From Treponema sp. OMZ 838 (GTDB taxonomy: Bacteria > Spirochaetota > Spirochaetia > Treponematales > Treponemataceae), in NCBI RefSeq assembly GCF_000775995.1, contig NZ_CP009227.1:310001-374000 (forward strand): a stretch of 64,000 nucleotides of DNA, read 5' to 3'. This document shows positions 9,814 through 18,833 of this stretch, in pieces; the stretch's first letter is position 1, and each line of letters starts with the position of its first letter. Position numbers and translations under genes: made by a program. The notes under the pieces were generated by a model. It saw nothing but the letters and a program-made list of their open reading frames with translations. It was not told where the DNA came from and searched no databases.

Positions 9814-10417
9814 TTTGAATCTCCTCTATTCTTTTATTGATAAGCGCTTCCCAGTCAGTGTTTTTAAATTGACTTTTCATTTTAGTCAATGTTTTTAACT
9901 CATACGCAGACTGTTCGCTGCGGGGATACGGCGTAAGCGCTCCTATAGAGGTCTTAAAATCAACCTGAAAGTTATATGCGCCGATAAACTGCAAGCCTGC
10001 TTTTTTCGTAGTAAATGTAATACACCCTTCTTTTCCTACACTGGGTGAATAGATATTGACCCCAAATGCAGCTGTTTGACGGAGCTGTATAAGCTGAAAA
10101 CTCAGTCCCGTGTCCAACGGAGGAAAACAAAAAGGCCCATTTCCCATGGCTAATGGGGTCGTATAAATAGCCTCCTTGGAAGCATCCATTTGCACATACA
10201 TCTGTAGACTAACATACGAATCCACATACCCGTATACCAGACAGTCAGTTTCCGGATCTCCCATCGATTTTATAGTAACCTTTTTGCCGTTTAGACTTGC
10301 ATAACCGTCTTCTGCCATAACTTTAAAGTTACGGAACATAGAACAGGAAGTAAATGCCGTCAGCACGCTCAACAAACAGAAAAGCACCGCGCCCTTCTTA
10401 CTGATTTTTGTTTTCAT
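9800..10417 (-). CDS. lipoprotein of unknown function
   Basis: The 205-residue protein has a basic lead, a hydrophobic stretch and a spirochaete-type lipobox ending in C25 (LTAFTSC), so it is probably lipid-anchored. The mature sequence mentions no known motif; it is strand-rich (KKVTIKSMGDPETDCLVYGYVDSYVSLQMYV) and ends in a charged helix. It lies between the protease gene upstream (26-base gap) and the coupled exported-protein gene downstream, suggesting a three-gene envelope operon. Confidence 0.78.
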   Translation of the reverse strand: MKTKISKKGAVLFCLLSVLTAFTSCSMFRNFKVMAEDGYASLNGKKVTIKSMGDPETDCLVYGYVDSYVSLQMYVQMDASKEAIYTTPLAMGNGPFCFPPLDTGLSFQLIQLRQTAAFGVNIYSPSVGKEGCITFTTKKAGLQFIGAYNFQVDFKTSIGALTPYPRSEQSAYELKTLTKMKSQFKNTDWEALINKRIEEIQNEKK

Positions 10418-10442
10418 ATACTATTATCTCCTTTCAATATAA

Positions 10443-12220
10443 TTAGAACCGTATTGATACGTTGATACGAACTCCAGGATTCGTTGTGTTCGGCTTCTTT
10501 AAGTATGTCCGTGCAATAAAATCGGCGCCGAACGACAGTGTTGTAAAATTAGCCGGAACAAATTCCACACCGGCCCCGTAATGTACAAACGTATCGACCG
10601 GAGGAATAAACAGGCCTACGCCGACAAATGCTTGCGGTGCAATGTATAGGACATTATTAATATTGATCGGTATCTGCCCCTTCAGCTCAGGACAGAGTCC
10701 GAATGTAAAGCTAAATAAACCGCTCTGCGAGGGACTGAATGAAGATATGCCATCGCGCGGTTTATCAATAATAGCCGACATTCCAACTTCTGCATATTTA
10801 AAACTGTAAAAGAAACCGAACGAAAAAGCCGATCTCCAACGTCCATCCCTACTAAAGCCGAGATACGATAAAGGCATTCTCATTTTTGTAGGAATTTCAT
10901 CGATAAAGACCGAGAATTTTCCGGAAGATTTTTTATCTTTTTTTGCACTCTTTTTATTTTGGTCTTTCGAACCCGTGCCGCTTTGAGGAGGCTCATTCAG
11001 ACCGGTACCGTCCATCTGCCATGAATTATAGGCTTTTTTCCAAACGGTAAAGAATTTCGACTTCTGAACTTCATCATACAGAACAAATTCATAACCGTTG
11101 TCCGTCTTTTTCAAGCTATTGATATCCGTCCCCGTATCGGGTAAATAGGTATTTTCCTCCGGATCGACCGCAGTATAGATATCGTATGCAAGAGCTGTTC
11201 TGATGCCGTTGATAGGATTTCCGAAAATTGACGCAGCTAATATTTCATTTCTAAAAAGTTTCGGAGCCCTTCGCAACGCTTTCAAGTATACATCAAGTCC
11301 GCTTTGGATCGCATAATCTTCGGAAACATAAACGGTTAATTTTCTGATCCGTTTAACGATCTCTTTATTTTTGTCACTCTCTTTCTCGATTTTAAAATTT
11401 TTACAGGATTCGGCAAATATATTTAAAGAAGCGGTTAAATCGCGTTCGATTTTTTTATTTCCGGCAAAAGCTTTCTCATCCATAAATTTAGTGATTGTAG
11501 AAGCAGGAATTGCAAAATTGGTGGCCTGTCTAAAAACCGCCTTTGCAGAGTTAATACCGATAATTTCGTATCCCGAAGGAGCATTTACCGCTTTTACAAG
11601 AAGAGGACCGCCGGAATTTCCGGAGTCGATAGGGGCAGAATGCTGAATGAAGGTAGATATTTTCGGATCAATATCATCGGGCAGTCGTGCGCGTGCATTT
11701 GTTACAGTACCTTTTCCGAGCTGCCACATCGGTTTTCCTGCCAGCCCCGGATAACCGGCAGACCAAACGTCAATTCCGTCGACAGGAGTTTTTGATGCAA
11801 ATGTCAAATACGAATCAACTTTACCGCTTGGGACTTCGGCAATTGCAAGATCCAATTCTTCGTCAACAGCAATAATTTTACAGTTTTCAATTTTTGCCGT
11901 TCCACCGTTAGCGTCTTCAATTTCCAACGTAAGAGATGCCGCATAAGCAGCAACATGATAGTTGGTTAAAACATAGTCTTTTTTATTTTGTCCTTTAATA
12001 AAAAACCGGATCCGAACACACCTTCTTTTGCATTTTTAAAAAGCTCGGCTAAATCCGAATATCCGGCTGTTTCCAGTTTATCCGACGCCGCTTCCATAAA
12101 AGCAGCGGTTTTCTCACTGTAATTCGGTCTTACAATACAAACAGCATTTCTGATATCAGCAAACGCTGCCGTAACACTGAGAAAAAAAAGCAAACAAATA
12201 ATTTTGTTTTTCATGAACAA
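10443..12220 (-). CDS. trypsin-like serine protease with barrel-like C-terminus; -1 frameshift at A AAA AAG
   Basis: Two frames make one protein. The first (12220-11966) gives a signal peptide and ...VFGSGFLLKDKIKK, then runs into a stop. A -1 shift at AAAAAAG (11984-11978) joins it to KDYVLTNYHVA, the catalytic-histidine block, and to the frame ending at 10443, giving 592 residues. Asp (DEELDLAIAEV) and Ser (DSGNSGGPL) follow. After about residue 390 the sequence turns into alternating aromatic strands and ends VSIRF, like an outer-membrane barrel. A lysine/serine linker (about 375-390) separates them. An AAAGGA lies just before the slip site. Sequencing error, a real lesion and programmed shifting all remain possible; without the shift only an 84-residue peptide is made. 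Confidence 0.75.
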
Positions 12221-12322
12221 CTCCTTTACATACTACGAGAAATCTCTGAAAACTTTGTTTTTAAAGATTTTTCTTAGATTTTATTTACAATCTTATATGG
12301 TATAGGGTATACCGTACTTTTG

Positions 12323-12895
12323 TCAACCTTGAAAATCGGTATGCTGCGTGAATTTCCGTTCCGCTCCGATCGTAGTCGGCGGGCCGTGTCCCGGAAAAAG
12401 GAGGAACGCATCATCATAGATAAATAGCTTTTTTTCGAGCTGCTCCGCAAGCGTTTTTGCCGCAAAACTATGCAGCGTACTACCGGTTATTCCCGCAGTC
12501 AAACTGTCGCCGGTAAAAATACAGTTATCTATCTTAAATAGATAAGAATCGGGCGAATGACCGGGTACCGAAAAACATTCGACGGAAAAACCGGCAATTG
12601 AAAGCGTACAATCGCCCCGCAGCATCTTTCCGTGTTTACCGACCAATGCATGATCCGCTGCATATATGCGCGGGTTATATATTTTTAACAACGTCGAAAG
12701 CCCGTACCCGTAATGCCGGATATGATTATGCGTAATACAGACAGCACTGAGCGTATAACCGTTCTTTTCGATGTGACCGATTACTTCACCGGTTATCTTT
12801 CCCGGATCGATAATCAGCGCTTCTCTACTGACTTCATTGCCGACAAGATAGCTGTTTACAAAACCTTCGTGTGAATAATGAGGATATATTTTCAT
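12323..12895 (-). CDS. metallo-beta-lactamase-fold hydrolase, atypical metal motif
   Basis: The 190-residue protein follows the glyoxalase-II-like MBL plan: LIIDPG near 30, the first metal block at 56-61, VPGHSPDS near 110, FTGDSL near 128 and LFPGHGPPT near 167. The usual HxHxDH reads H56-N-H58-I-R60-H61, so arginine replaces the aspartate that normally binds the second metal. The enzyme may bind one metal or have changed chemistry. Its ATG overlaps the TGA of the pentapeptide gene (ATGA), so the two are translated together. Confidence 0.88.
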   Translation of the reverse strand: MKIYPHYSHEGFVNSYLVGNEVSREALIIDPGKITGEVIGHIEKNGYTLSAVCITHNHIRHYGYGLSTLLKIYNPRIYAADHALVGKHGKMLRGDCTLSIAGFSVECFSVPGHSPDSYLFKIDNCIFTGDSLTAGITGSTLHSFAAKTLAEQLEKKLFIYDDAFLLFPGHGPPTTIGAERKFTQHTDFQG

Positions 12896-13419
12896 TTTAC
12901 AAATTCCTCAGTATCAAAATGAGCAACGCGCGTATTAGAATACTTAAATGATACGTCATCGTATATATTCTTTGTAAAATACACTTTTTTTATATTGCAA
13001 TTTTCAAACGGTGTCTTACGCAACGAGCATCGAATAAAACGGGATCCGTATAAATCCGAATCCTTAAAACCGCATTCACACGTTGTAATCCCGGTAAAAT
13101 TATTGATAAGCAATTCCGAATCGGTAAAAACGGTATTTTCAAAAATGCTTCCCGCAAAGCAGGAAAACTGAATATCGGCTTTATCAAAGGTGCAATTGAC
13201 AAAGCGGGTAAAGTCAAAAAAAGAAAGCCGAACCCGCGTACCCGTAAAGGAACAATCCGTAAAACAGGCATGCGCAAATGAACAGCCGGCAAGTCTTTTA
13301 CCGGAAAAATCAACACCGGTAAGCGTAAGACCGGCAAAATTCATACTGTTAAGATCGGAACCCGACTCAAGCGCCGAGGTGAGCTCCTCATGGGATAATT
13401 GTTTCGTCATGTCGAACAT
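12892..13419 (-). CDS. pentapeptide-repeat protein
   Basis: After a 20-residue lead the 175-residue protein runs in A(D/N)LxX-like five-residue steps (LNSMNFAGLTLTGVDFSGKRLAGCSF, FTDCSFTGTRVRLSFFDF), which fold as a right-handed quadrilateral beta helix. Several F/C residues fill the central positions. Such proteins have varied roles, including DNA-gyrase protection; no specific role is supported. The frame is open to 13560, but the start at 13419 is chosen because GGAG lies nine bases upstream and the earlier codons come from a palindromic repeat. The repeat unit therefore forms its 5' leader. Confidence 0.85.
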   Translation of the reverse strand: MFDMTKQLSHEELTSALESGSDLNSMNFAGLTLTGVDFSGKRLAGCSFAHACFTDCSFTGTRVRLSFFDFTRFVNCTFDKADIQFSCFAGSIFENTVFTDSELLINNFTGITTCECGFKDSDLYGSRFIRCSLRKTPFENCNIKKVYFTKNIYDDVSFKYSNTRVAHFDTEEFVK

Positions 13420-13448
13420 ACCGGTAAGCTCCAATTGAAAGAAACCTT

Positions 13449-13566
13449 TCCGTAAGCCTTTTGAAATAGACTGTCCAGAAGTGTACATCCGTGTACACTT
13501 CTGGACGCGAGTTTTTGCGGAGCAAAAACGTCGCCGTTGCGTGGAACCACGGACATCCATGTCCGT
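13449..13566 (-). repeat. three-hairpin GGA-loop repeat, unit 1
   Basis: Read on the minus strand: short hairpin ACGGACA-TGGA-TGTCCGT (13566-13549) followed by GTGGTTC, then a hairpin at 13534-13507, then a 15-bp stem with loop CGGA (13506-13473, loop context ACACGGATGT), then the terminal motif TATTTCAAAAGG at about 13467-13456. It lies in the leader of the pentapeptide gene and in the trailer of the M81 peptidase gene, in the sense orientation of both. Confidence 0.8.
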
Positions 13567-13619
13567 TCTGATACGTTGAGGATTTTCAGTAGCGGCTTAG
13601 TGAAACCGCCCTGCCAGCG

Positions 13620-13743
13620 CCTTTTGAAATAGACGGCGTAGATACAAGGCGCGAGCGAAAATTAACCGCAGGCGTATCTTTGATACGTTGAGGATTAATT
13701 TTCGCGCAGCAACGCAGTAGATGCACCGTATATTTCAAAAGGC
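13620..13743 (+). repeat. palindromic repeat type II with inverted CCTTTTGAAATA ends
   Basis: CCTTTTGAAATA opens the element and TATTTCAAAAGG closes it. Inside, GCGAAAATTAA pairs with TTAATTTTCGC around CGTATC-TTT-GATACG. TACAAGGCGCG, CCGCAGGCGTA and TACGTTGAGGA recur in reverse orientation at 26585-26636, where the variable stem differs. The right end overlaps the last codons and the TGA stop of the M81 peptidase gene (13735-13737). Confidence 0.75.
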
Positions 13744-15210
13744 CTTCCAGGACATCTCTTGATCCATCGGATACATCGGGCTCGGCAAGTATTTATAATG
13801 CAGACGGGAGAACACTTCGTTGGTGCTGCCGTCGGTGAGCACGAGCATCGAGCGTTTTGCAATGGCGCGGATTTCCGGTTCAAGGTAGCCGAGCTTGACG
13901 ACAATGACCTTGCGTTCCGTAGGTTCAACGCCGAGCGCCCGCATCATTTCGGGGTCATAGCAGCCGACATGCTTTGACGTTACAACGACATCGACGCCGC
14001 AGACATCCAAGAGTGCCATATCGCTGTTCTGAGCCTCTGCCCATGCCTTGCATAGTTTTTTTACCGTCGCTTTTACCTGAATGGGTGAACTCTTTTCCTT
14101 GTCGAAGGCGGCGCCGAGCGTTCCCTCCACGACATTTCCTTCTCCGGCTTTAAAGGCGGCTGCAACTAAGGCGGGATCGTAAAAAGCCTGATAGCACAGC
14201 GGCGGGTTTAGCGAGGTTAAGAAGGGATCGGCAAGGATCGCCTTTAAGAAGTTGGTTACATCCTGCGAAGAACCGGCAGTCGGATTATCGCCCGAATCGG
14301 AAAGCACCACCGGATACACACCTGCTTCAACACTTGAGCGTGCATGAACCAGGGCGTCGGCGGGTTCGCGGGTTTCGTTGTAAAAGCAGAATTCTTTTCG
14401 GGTATCCCAGAACAACTGCGCAAGCTCCCGCGCCTTTTCCGTTGCGAGCTGCTTATCGCCGTCGGTTACCACCATCGCCGTAACGCCGTTGTCGGCAGTA
14501 TCAGCCCACGGAAAGCCGAGCAGGTACGAAGCAGCCATAATGTGCGGCTGTTTTTCGTATTCGCGTAATGTTGCCGTTAGCTTTTTCATCGGCTCAACAC
14601 TGGTCTCCGATTGTTCACCTGCGATAAGGAACGGAATCTTAACCGCCGACATAACCGGCCTGATGCCTTTTTCCAACGTGTCGATAGTCATACGCGCTGC
14701 ATGAATGCCGATTTCATACGTGTCCGTATGCGGGGCGCACTTATATCCTACATAGCCGTCTACATAGTCGAGCATCCGCTGCGAAATCGTTGCGTGCATA
14801 TCAAGTGATGACAAAATAGGAATGTCGGGGCAGATTTTACGGATATCCTCCAGTAAATCGCCTTCCGCCTCACCGATTTCGCGCACCCGCATCGAACCAT
14901 GCAAGGAAAGACACAGCGCATCCAGCGGCAGCGCATCCTTAATCGCCTGCAAAAATTCTTGTTTTAACGAAAGGTAGTAATCTTTGTCCCATTCGCCGTT
15001 CGGAACCGCCCGTGCGATAAGCGCCGGAATAACCTCGTATCCCGCTTCTTTCAACGTCGCAATCGAACCGAAAACGGAACTTTGCCCCTTTCCCTCTAAA
15101 AGCTCCTTTCCCCGTAACACCCAAATATCATCAGGTCCGGTGGTAATCGGATTAAAGGTATCGGACTCGTGATGCATTCCGCCCACGAGCACCCGCTTTT
15201 TTCTATTCAT
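13735..15210 (-). CDS. M81-family metallopeptidase (microcystinase C / MlrC-like)
   Basis: The 491-residue protein matches the two-part MlrC plan: an N-terminal DUF1485-type half (LVGGMHHESDTFNP, LCLSLHGSM, SSLDMHATIS, YKCAPHTDTYEIG) with likely zinc-binding His/Asp residues, and a C-terminal half beginning near the block VLSDSGDNPTAGSSQDVT. MlrC cleaves linearised microcystin; most homologs have unknown substrates. It is the last gene of a sugar-type ABC import operon, 44 bases after the permease gene, so its substrate is probably what the transporter brings in. A repeat supplies its stop codon. Confidence 0.85.
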   Translation of the reverse strand: MNRKKRVLVGGMHHESDTFNPITTGPDDIWVLRGKELLEGKGQSSVFGSIATLKEAGYEVIPALIARAVPNGEWDKDYYLSLKQEFLQAIKDALPLDALCLSLHGSMRVREIGEAEGDLLEDIRKICPDIPILSSLDMHATISQRMLDYVDGYVGYKCAPHTDTYEIGIHAARMTIDTLEKGIRPVMSAVKIPFLIAGEQSETSVEPMKKLTATLREYEKQPHIMAASYLLGFPWADTADNGVTAMVVTDGDKQLATEKARELAQLFWDTRKEFCFYNETREPADALVHARSSVEAGVYPVVLSDSGDNPTAGSSQDVTNFLKAILADPFLTSLNPPLCYQAFYDPALVAAAFKAGEGNVVEGTLGAAFDKEKSSPIQVKATVKKLCKAWAEAQNSDMALLDVCGVDVVVTSKHVGCYDPEMMRALGVEPTERKVIVVKLGYLEPEIRAIAKRSMLVLTDGSTNEVFSRLHYKYLPSPMYPMDQEMSWKAF

Positions 15211-15253
15211 TTAAAAACTCCTTCGATAATATCAATGCCGAATATCAATGCCG

Positions 15254-16105
15254 CTATTCCTTCAAAGCCCCTTCTCCAAAGCCTTTAATCAGCTGTGCGT
15301 GGAAGACAATATAGAATACAATCATCGGAAGTACCCCGATAACAAGGGAGGCATATTGTAAACCGTAGTCGATGTTGAGCCGTCCGGCAAATTGGGTAAT
15401 CGCAACCGGTAAACTTTTCAATGTTGCCTTCGTGGTAAAAACGAATACGAATAAAAATTCATTCCAGTGCTGCAAGAAAGATAAAATAATCATCGTCGCA
15501 ATGACGGGAACGGAGAGCGGCATAATCATCGTCCAGAATATGTAGCGGTACTTTGCGCCGTCTATCTCCGCCGATTCAATGAGCGCATTGGGGATTCCCT
15601 TAACATACGAAATTGCAATCATAATAGAGATCGGCAGGTTGAAAGCAACATACGGAATGATAACCCCTAAGCGCGTATTCACCATACCGAGTTTTGCTTC
15701 CAGTTGGAACAACGGGATGATAACTGCATGAACGCTGATCATTAAACCAAAGGCAAAAATCGAAGTAAAGACCTTTGACGATTTGAAAGGGAATTTTGTT
15801 AAACCGAAAGCAGCAGCCATTGCAAGCAGCATGGTAGAGACGGTCGCCGTAATCGTATAGATAAAGCTGTTTACCAGTGCAATACCTAATCCGCCCTTTG
15901 CCCACGATTCGGTATAGTTAAAAAAGGTTGGAGCTTTCGGCAGCGCCAACGGGTGAATCATAATTTCCGCATTCAGTTTAAAAGATGAATAAGAAAGCCA
16001 AATAAGCGGGAACAGCGTAAGCACCGCAAAGGTCAGCATTAAAATGTAGGCGCTTGTTTGCCAACCATGAGAGGCTTCCTGCAGCAGATTTCGTTTTGTA
16101 GTCAT
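15254..16105 (-). CDS. carbohydrate-type ABC transporter permease (MalG/UgpE-like)
   Basis: The 283-residue protein has six hydrophobic segments and the binding-protein-dependent permease EAA loop near 185-205 (NALIESAEIDGAKYRYIFWTMIMP has the A..DGA......I.P pattern), where the ATPase docks. It imports a solute across the inner membrane with the partner permease immediately upstream (nine-base gap) and the lipoprotein at 17319-18629. No ATPase gene is present; such systems often share an MsmX/UgpC-type ATPase encoded elsewhere. Confidence 0.92.
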   Translation of the reverse strand: MTTKRNLLQEASHGWQTSAYILMLTFAVLTLFPLIWLSYSSFKLNAEIMIHPLALPKAPTFFNYTESWAKGGLGIALVNSFIYTITATVSTMLLAMAAAFGLTKFPFKSSKVFTSIFAFGLMISVHAVIIPLFQLEAKLGMVNTRLGVIIPYVAFNLPISIMIAISYVKGIPNALIESAEIDGAKYRYIFWTMIMPLSVPVIATMIILSFLQHWNEFLFVFVFTTKATLKSLPVAITQFAGRLNIDYGLQYASLVIGVLPMIVFYIVFHAQLIKGFGEGALKE

Positions 16106-16114
16106 ATCAGCCTC

Positions 16115-16993
16115 CTAATAATCAAAGCGTTTTGTTACGGCTCGGCTTATCATCAAGGCTATAACGGTAAAGATGATAATGATAACAGCCAGCGCACTAC
16201 CGTATCCGTAATTCTGGAATACAAAGGTTGTATTATACATATAAACGGCGATAACTTCCGTAAAGTGCGCAGGCCCTCCGCCGGTCATCGAATAGATGAG
16301 GTCAAAACTCTTAAAACTGCCCGAAACTGCCAGAATAGTATTGATAAAAATAACATTTGCCAGCATCGGCGCAATAAGGCGGGCAAAAATCGTTCCTTCC
16401 CGTGCGCCTTCCAGCTGAGCCGCCTCTATAACGCTGTACGGTATCCGCTGCAGGTTAGCTAAAAAGATAACCATATAAAGGCTGGTATGCTGCCACAGTA
16501 ATACAAAGAGGATCGGCACAATCGCAAGATATTTATCCTCAAATATCGTCATAATGTAGTCGGGATTGCCGGTTAGATCGCGTATAATTGCAGGAACCAC
16601 GCCGACAGGAGAAAATATTCGGTTCCACAGCTGTGCAACGATAACGGACGAAATAGTTATCGGTAAGAAAATCAGTACTTCAAAAAAGTTTGCGTGTTTT
16701 ACCATTTTTCGGTAGAGCATGTACGCAAGTAAAAGCCCAAGCGGAATCTGCCCGAGTACTGAAATTAATACAATGAGGATATTGTTCCGTAAGCCAATGT
16801 AGAAAACAGGATCGGTAAACATTCTGATATAGTTACCAAGCCCGATAAATTCCATTTTTCCATACCCTTTCCACTTTGTCAGACTTAAATAAAAGCTGAA
16901 CAGCACGGGAAAGATAATGATGCCGATGTAAATAATAAAAGCAGGCAAGATAAAAGAAATATAACTCATCCGCTTTTGCCGTAAGTAGGTCAT
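16115..16993 (-). CDS. carbohydrate-type ABC transporter permease (MalF/UgpA-like)
   Basis: The 292-residue protein has six membrane segments; the first is IILPAFIIYIGIIIFPVLFSFYLSLTKWKG-like, typical of the MalF/UgpA class without the large MalF periplasmic loop. The EAA loop IEAAQLEGAREGTIFARLIAP near 185-205 is well kept. It pairs with the MalG-like permease downstream. A 325-base leader full of hairpins separates it from the binding-protein gene, as often seen where the binding protein is made in excess. Confidence 0.92.
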   Translation of the reverse strand: MTYLRQKRMSYISFILPAFIIYIGIIIFPVLFSFYLSLTKWKGYGKMEFIGLGNYIRMFTDPVFYIGLRNNILIVLISVLGQIPLGLLLAYMLYRKMVKHANFFEVLIFLPITISSVIVAQLWNRIFSPVGVVPAIIRDLTGNPDYIMTIFEDKYLAIVPILFVLLWQHTSLYMVIFLANLQRIPYSVIEAAQLEGAREGTIFARLIAPMLANVIFINTILAVSGSFKSFDLIYSMTGGGPAHFTEVIAVYMYNTTFVFQNYGYGSALAVIIIIFTVIALMISRAVTKRFDY

Positions 16994-17154
16994 ATACCGT
17001 AAACCGCCTTAGTGTTTAAATTATCAATTATAATTATGCATTACTAAACAGATACAGCCATTACGGCGAAGTGTTTTAAGCTTCTGTATGCCGATCGGCA
17101 GTTCTCGTGTAAAGTTCATGTCTTTATATTCGTGTTCCCAAGATTTATTGTAGT

Positions 17155-17200
17155 ATAGGACACCTCTAAAAACTCGGTTAGATTTTTAGAAGTGTCCTAT
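17155..17200. repeat. long CTCTAAAAA hairpin in ABC operon spacer
   Basis: An 18-bp stem with one mismatch (17155-17172 with 17183-17200) contains CTCTAAAAACTCG, as found in the hairpin at the end of selA. In the operon sense (minus) it lies between the binding-protein and permease genes and may slow read-through or protect the upstream mRNA end. No T-tract follows. Confidence 0.6.
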
Positions 17201-17222
17201 AGATTTTTAGCATGGAAAATTT

Positions 17223-17254
17223 GCTTATCTCCACAGTCATCCATGGAGATAAGC
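17223..17254 (-). repeat. hairpin with TGGATG loop between binding protein and permease
   Basis: GCTTATCTCCA pairs with TGGAGATAAGC (11 bp). On the minus strand, which is the operon mRNA, the loop starts with TGGATG, the same GGA-in-loop feature as the three-hairpin units. It lies about 230 bases before the permease start. Confidence 0.5.
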
Positions 17255-17286
17255 ATTCCCTTACGTTTATATTTTTGTTTTACTAG

Positions 17287-17318
17287 ACCTGTTCCAAAAC
17301 GGAAGTTTCTGAACAGGT
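17287..17318. repeat. CCTGTTC / AAACGGAAGTTT hairpin
   Basis: ACCTGTTC pairs with GAACAGGT around AAAACGGAAGTTT. The right arm ends one base before the stop codon of the binding-protein gene. The same core and arms recur at 62199-62232. It is probably a repeat that also ends or stabilises the binding-protein mRNA. Confidence 0.6.
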
Positions 17319-18629
17319 TTACTTTTTGCGATGAGAATCGTTAGCAGCAACCCAAGCTTCGTATTCATTTGCAAGCTCAGCGGGGGTTTTCTGCCCAATC
17401 ATAACCGCCTGGATACCGGGGTTGAGTACGCTGTTTACGCCTTCACTATCCATCTTCGCATCGATAACATAGCCCATGCTCTGATTGTTAATCAGGTCGA
17501 TGTATTGCTTTGTAAGCTGATCGATATCGAATTTTGAAAGATCAAGCTTATAGGTGGTAGTCGTGCCGTGTTTTGTCAAAATTTCACAGGCTTCTTTACC
17601 GGACATAAAGGAAATGAATTTCCATGCAGCGTCGGCTTTTGCACCGGTCAATTTTGCATTCATACCGAAAGCTTCACCGGTTGTCGCAGCGCTTGAGCCA
17701 TGTGTAACCTCTCCTGCAACGGCGGGGAATGCCATTAACTGATACTGTTCATAGTCTTCGGGTTTTGCAGCTTTTTTCAATGCGGAAATACGCCATCCTG
17801 CATCCAAAAGATACACGGCCTTATCGGCAATAAATTCACCCCAAGAAGCGGTACCTTCCATCTGGTTTACTCCGGGAGGGAACAGCTTTGAATCGGTCAT
17901 CGTTTTAATAACATTGATTGCATCGACAAATTGCTGATCGGAGAATTTTGCCGTTCCGACCATCGCTTTATCAAACCATGCGGTACCGGCCATACGATCG
18001 GTTAACATGGATAACAAGAGCGACTGAGCCTGCCACTGTCCCTTATTCGCAAAAGCAAGCGGGGTTAAACCGGCTTCTCTGATAACGGGAACTTGCGCAA
18101 TCATTTCGTTGAGTGTTTTCGGAGTAGTCAGACCAAGCTGTTTTTGCAGTTTCGGATTGATATACACAACCGTACACACTGCGAGGTTCTGAGAAATAAT
18201 ATAGATTTCTCCATTCGGTCCCTGTGGTGCCCAAACGGCAGGATTGTATTGATTTTTTAAATCGTCCGTCAGATAGGGGCGAAGGTCTTTTACCATACCG
18301 CGGTCAAGTACATAACCTGAACGGGCTCCCGCATACGTAGTAAAGACATCGGGAATATCCCCTGAAGCGGCCATGATTTGGAATTTATCATGGAATGCTT
18401 CGCCATTCACGTACTCGAATTCAAGTTTGATATTCGGGTATTGCTTTTCAAAAGCTGCAACGGTCTCGGGCCAATACGCTGATTGCGGGTTGGCAAGATC
18501 CATCTGCATATACACCGAAAGGGTTACCGGTGCATTCGAATCGGCGTTATTCTCTTTCGGTTTACAGCCTGTAAGTACGAAAAGAACAGTACACAAGCAT
18601 AAGAACAATAGCGCAATGCTTTTTTTCAT
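17319..18629 (-). CDS. ABC transporter solute-binding lipoprotein (carbohydrate type)
   Basis: The 436-residue protein has a signal peptide with lipobox LTGC (C22) and the family-1 solute-binding pattern (VTLSVYMQMDLANPQSAYWPETV..FEKQYPNIKLEFEYV near 35-75, FADKAVYLLDAGW-like block near 275). It is anchored in the membrane and delivers substrate to the two permeases downstream. The frame is open to 18677, but MKKSIALL at 18629 is chosen because GAGGAGG precedes it and the signal peptide starts there. The substrate cannot be read from sequence; the M81 peptidase in the operon suggests a peptide-bearing or amide-bearing ligand. Confidence 0.92.
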   Translation of the reverse strand: MKKSIALLFLCLCTVLFVLTGCKPKENNADSNAPVTLSVYMQMDLANPQSAYWPETVAAFEKQYPNIKLEFEYVNGEAFHDKFQIMAASGDIPDVFTTYAGARSGYVLDRGMVKDLRPYLTDDLKNQYNPAVWAPQGPNGEIYIISQNLAVCTVVYINPKLQKQLGLTTPKTLNEMIAQVPVIREAGLTPLAFANKGQWQAQSLLLSMLTDRMAGTAWFDKAMVGTAKFSDQQFVDAINVIKTMTDSKLFPPGVNQMEGTASWGEFIADKAVYLLDAGWRISALKKAAKPEDYEQYQLMAFPAVAGEVTHGSSAATTGEAFGMNAKLTGAKADAAWKFISFMSGKEACEILTKHGTTTTYKLDLSKFDIDQLTKQYIDLINNQSMGYVIDAKMDSEGVNSVLNPGIQAVMIGQKTPAELANEYEAWVAANDSHRKK

Positions 18630-18833
18630 TGCATCCTCCTCAGGTAGACAACTAGTAATTCGGATATGAATTTTCAATTGTCAACTTTAAATATAGTAGA
18701 TAGTAAATAGTATATCATTGATTTGCGCTTTTTACCAGCAAAAATTTTTCAAAAGTTCTTGAAAGCTGCAAATGTTCATCGAATTTTTAGAGATATCTGC
18801 GTGAATCGGGATCTAAGCGGCAGTATACCCGTA

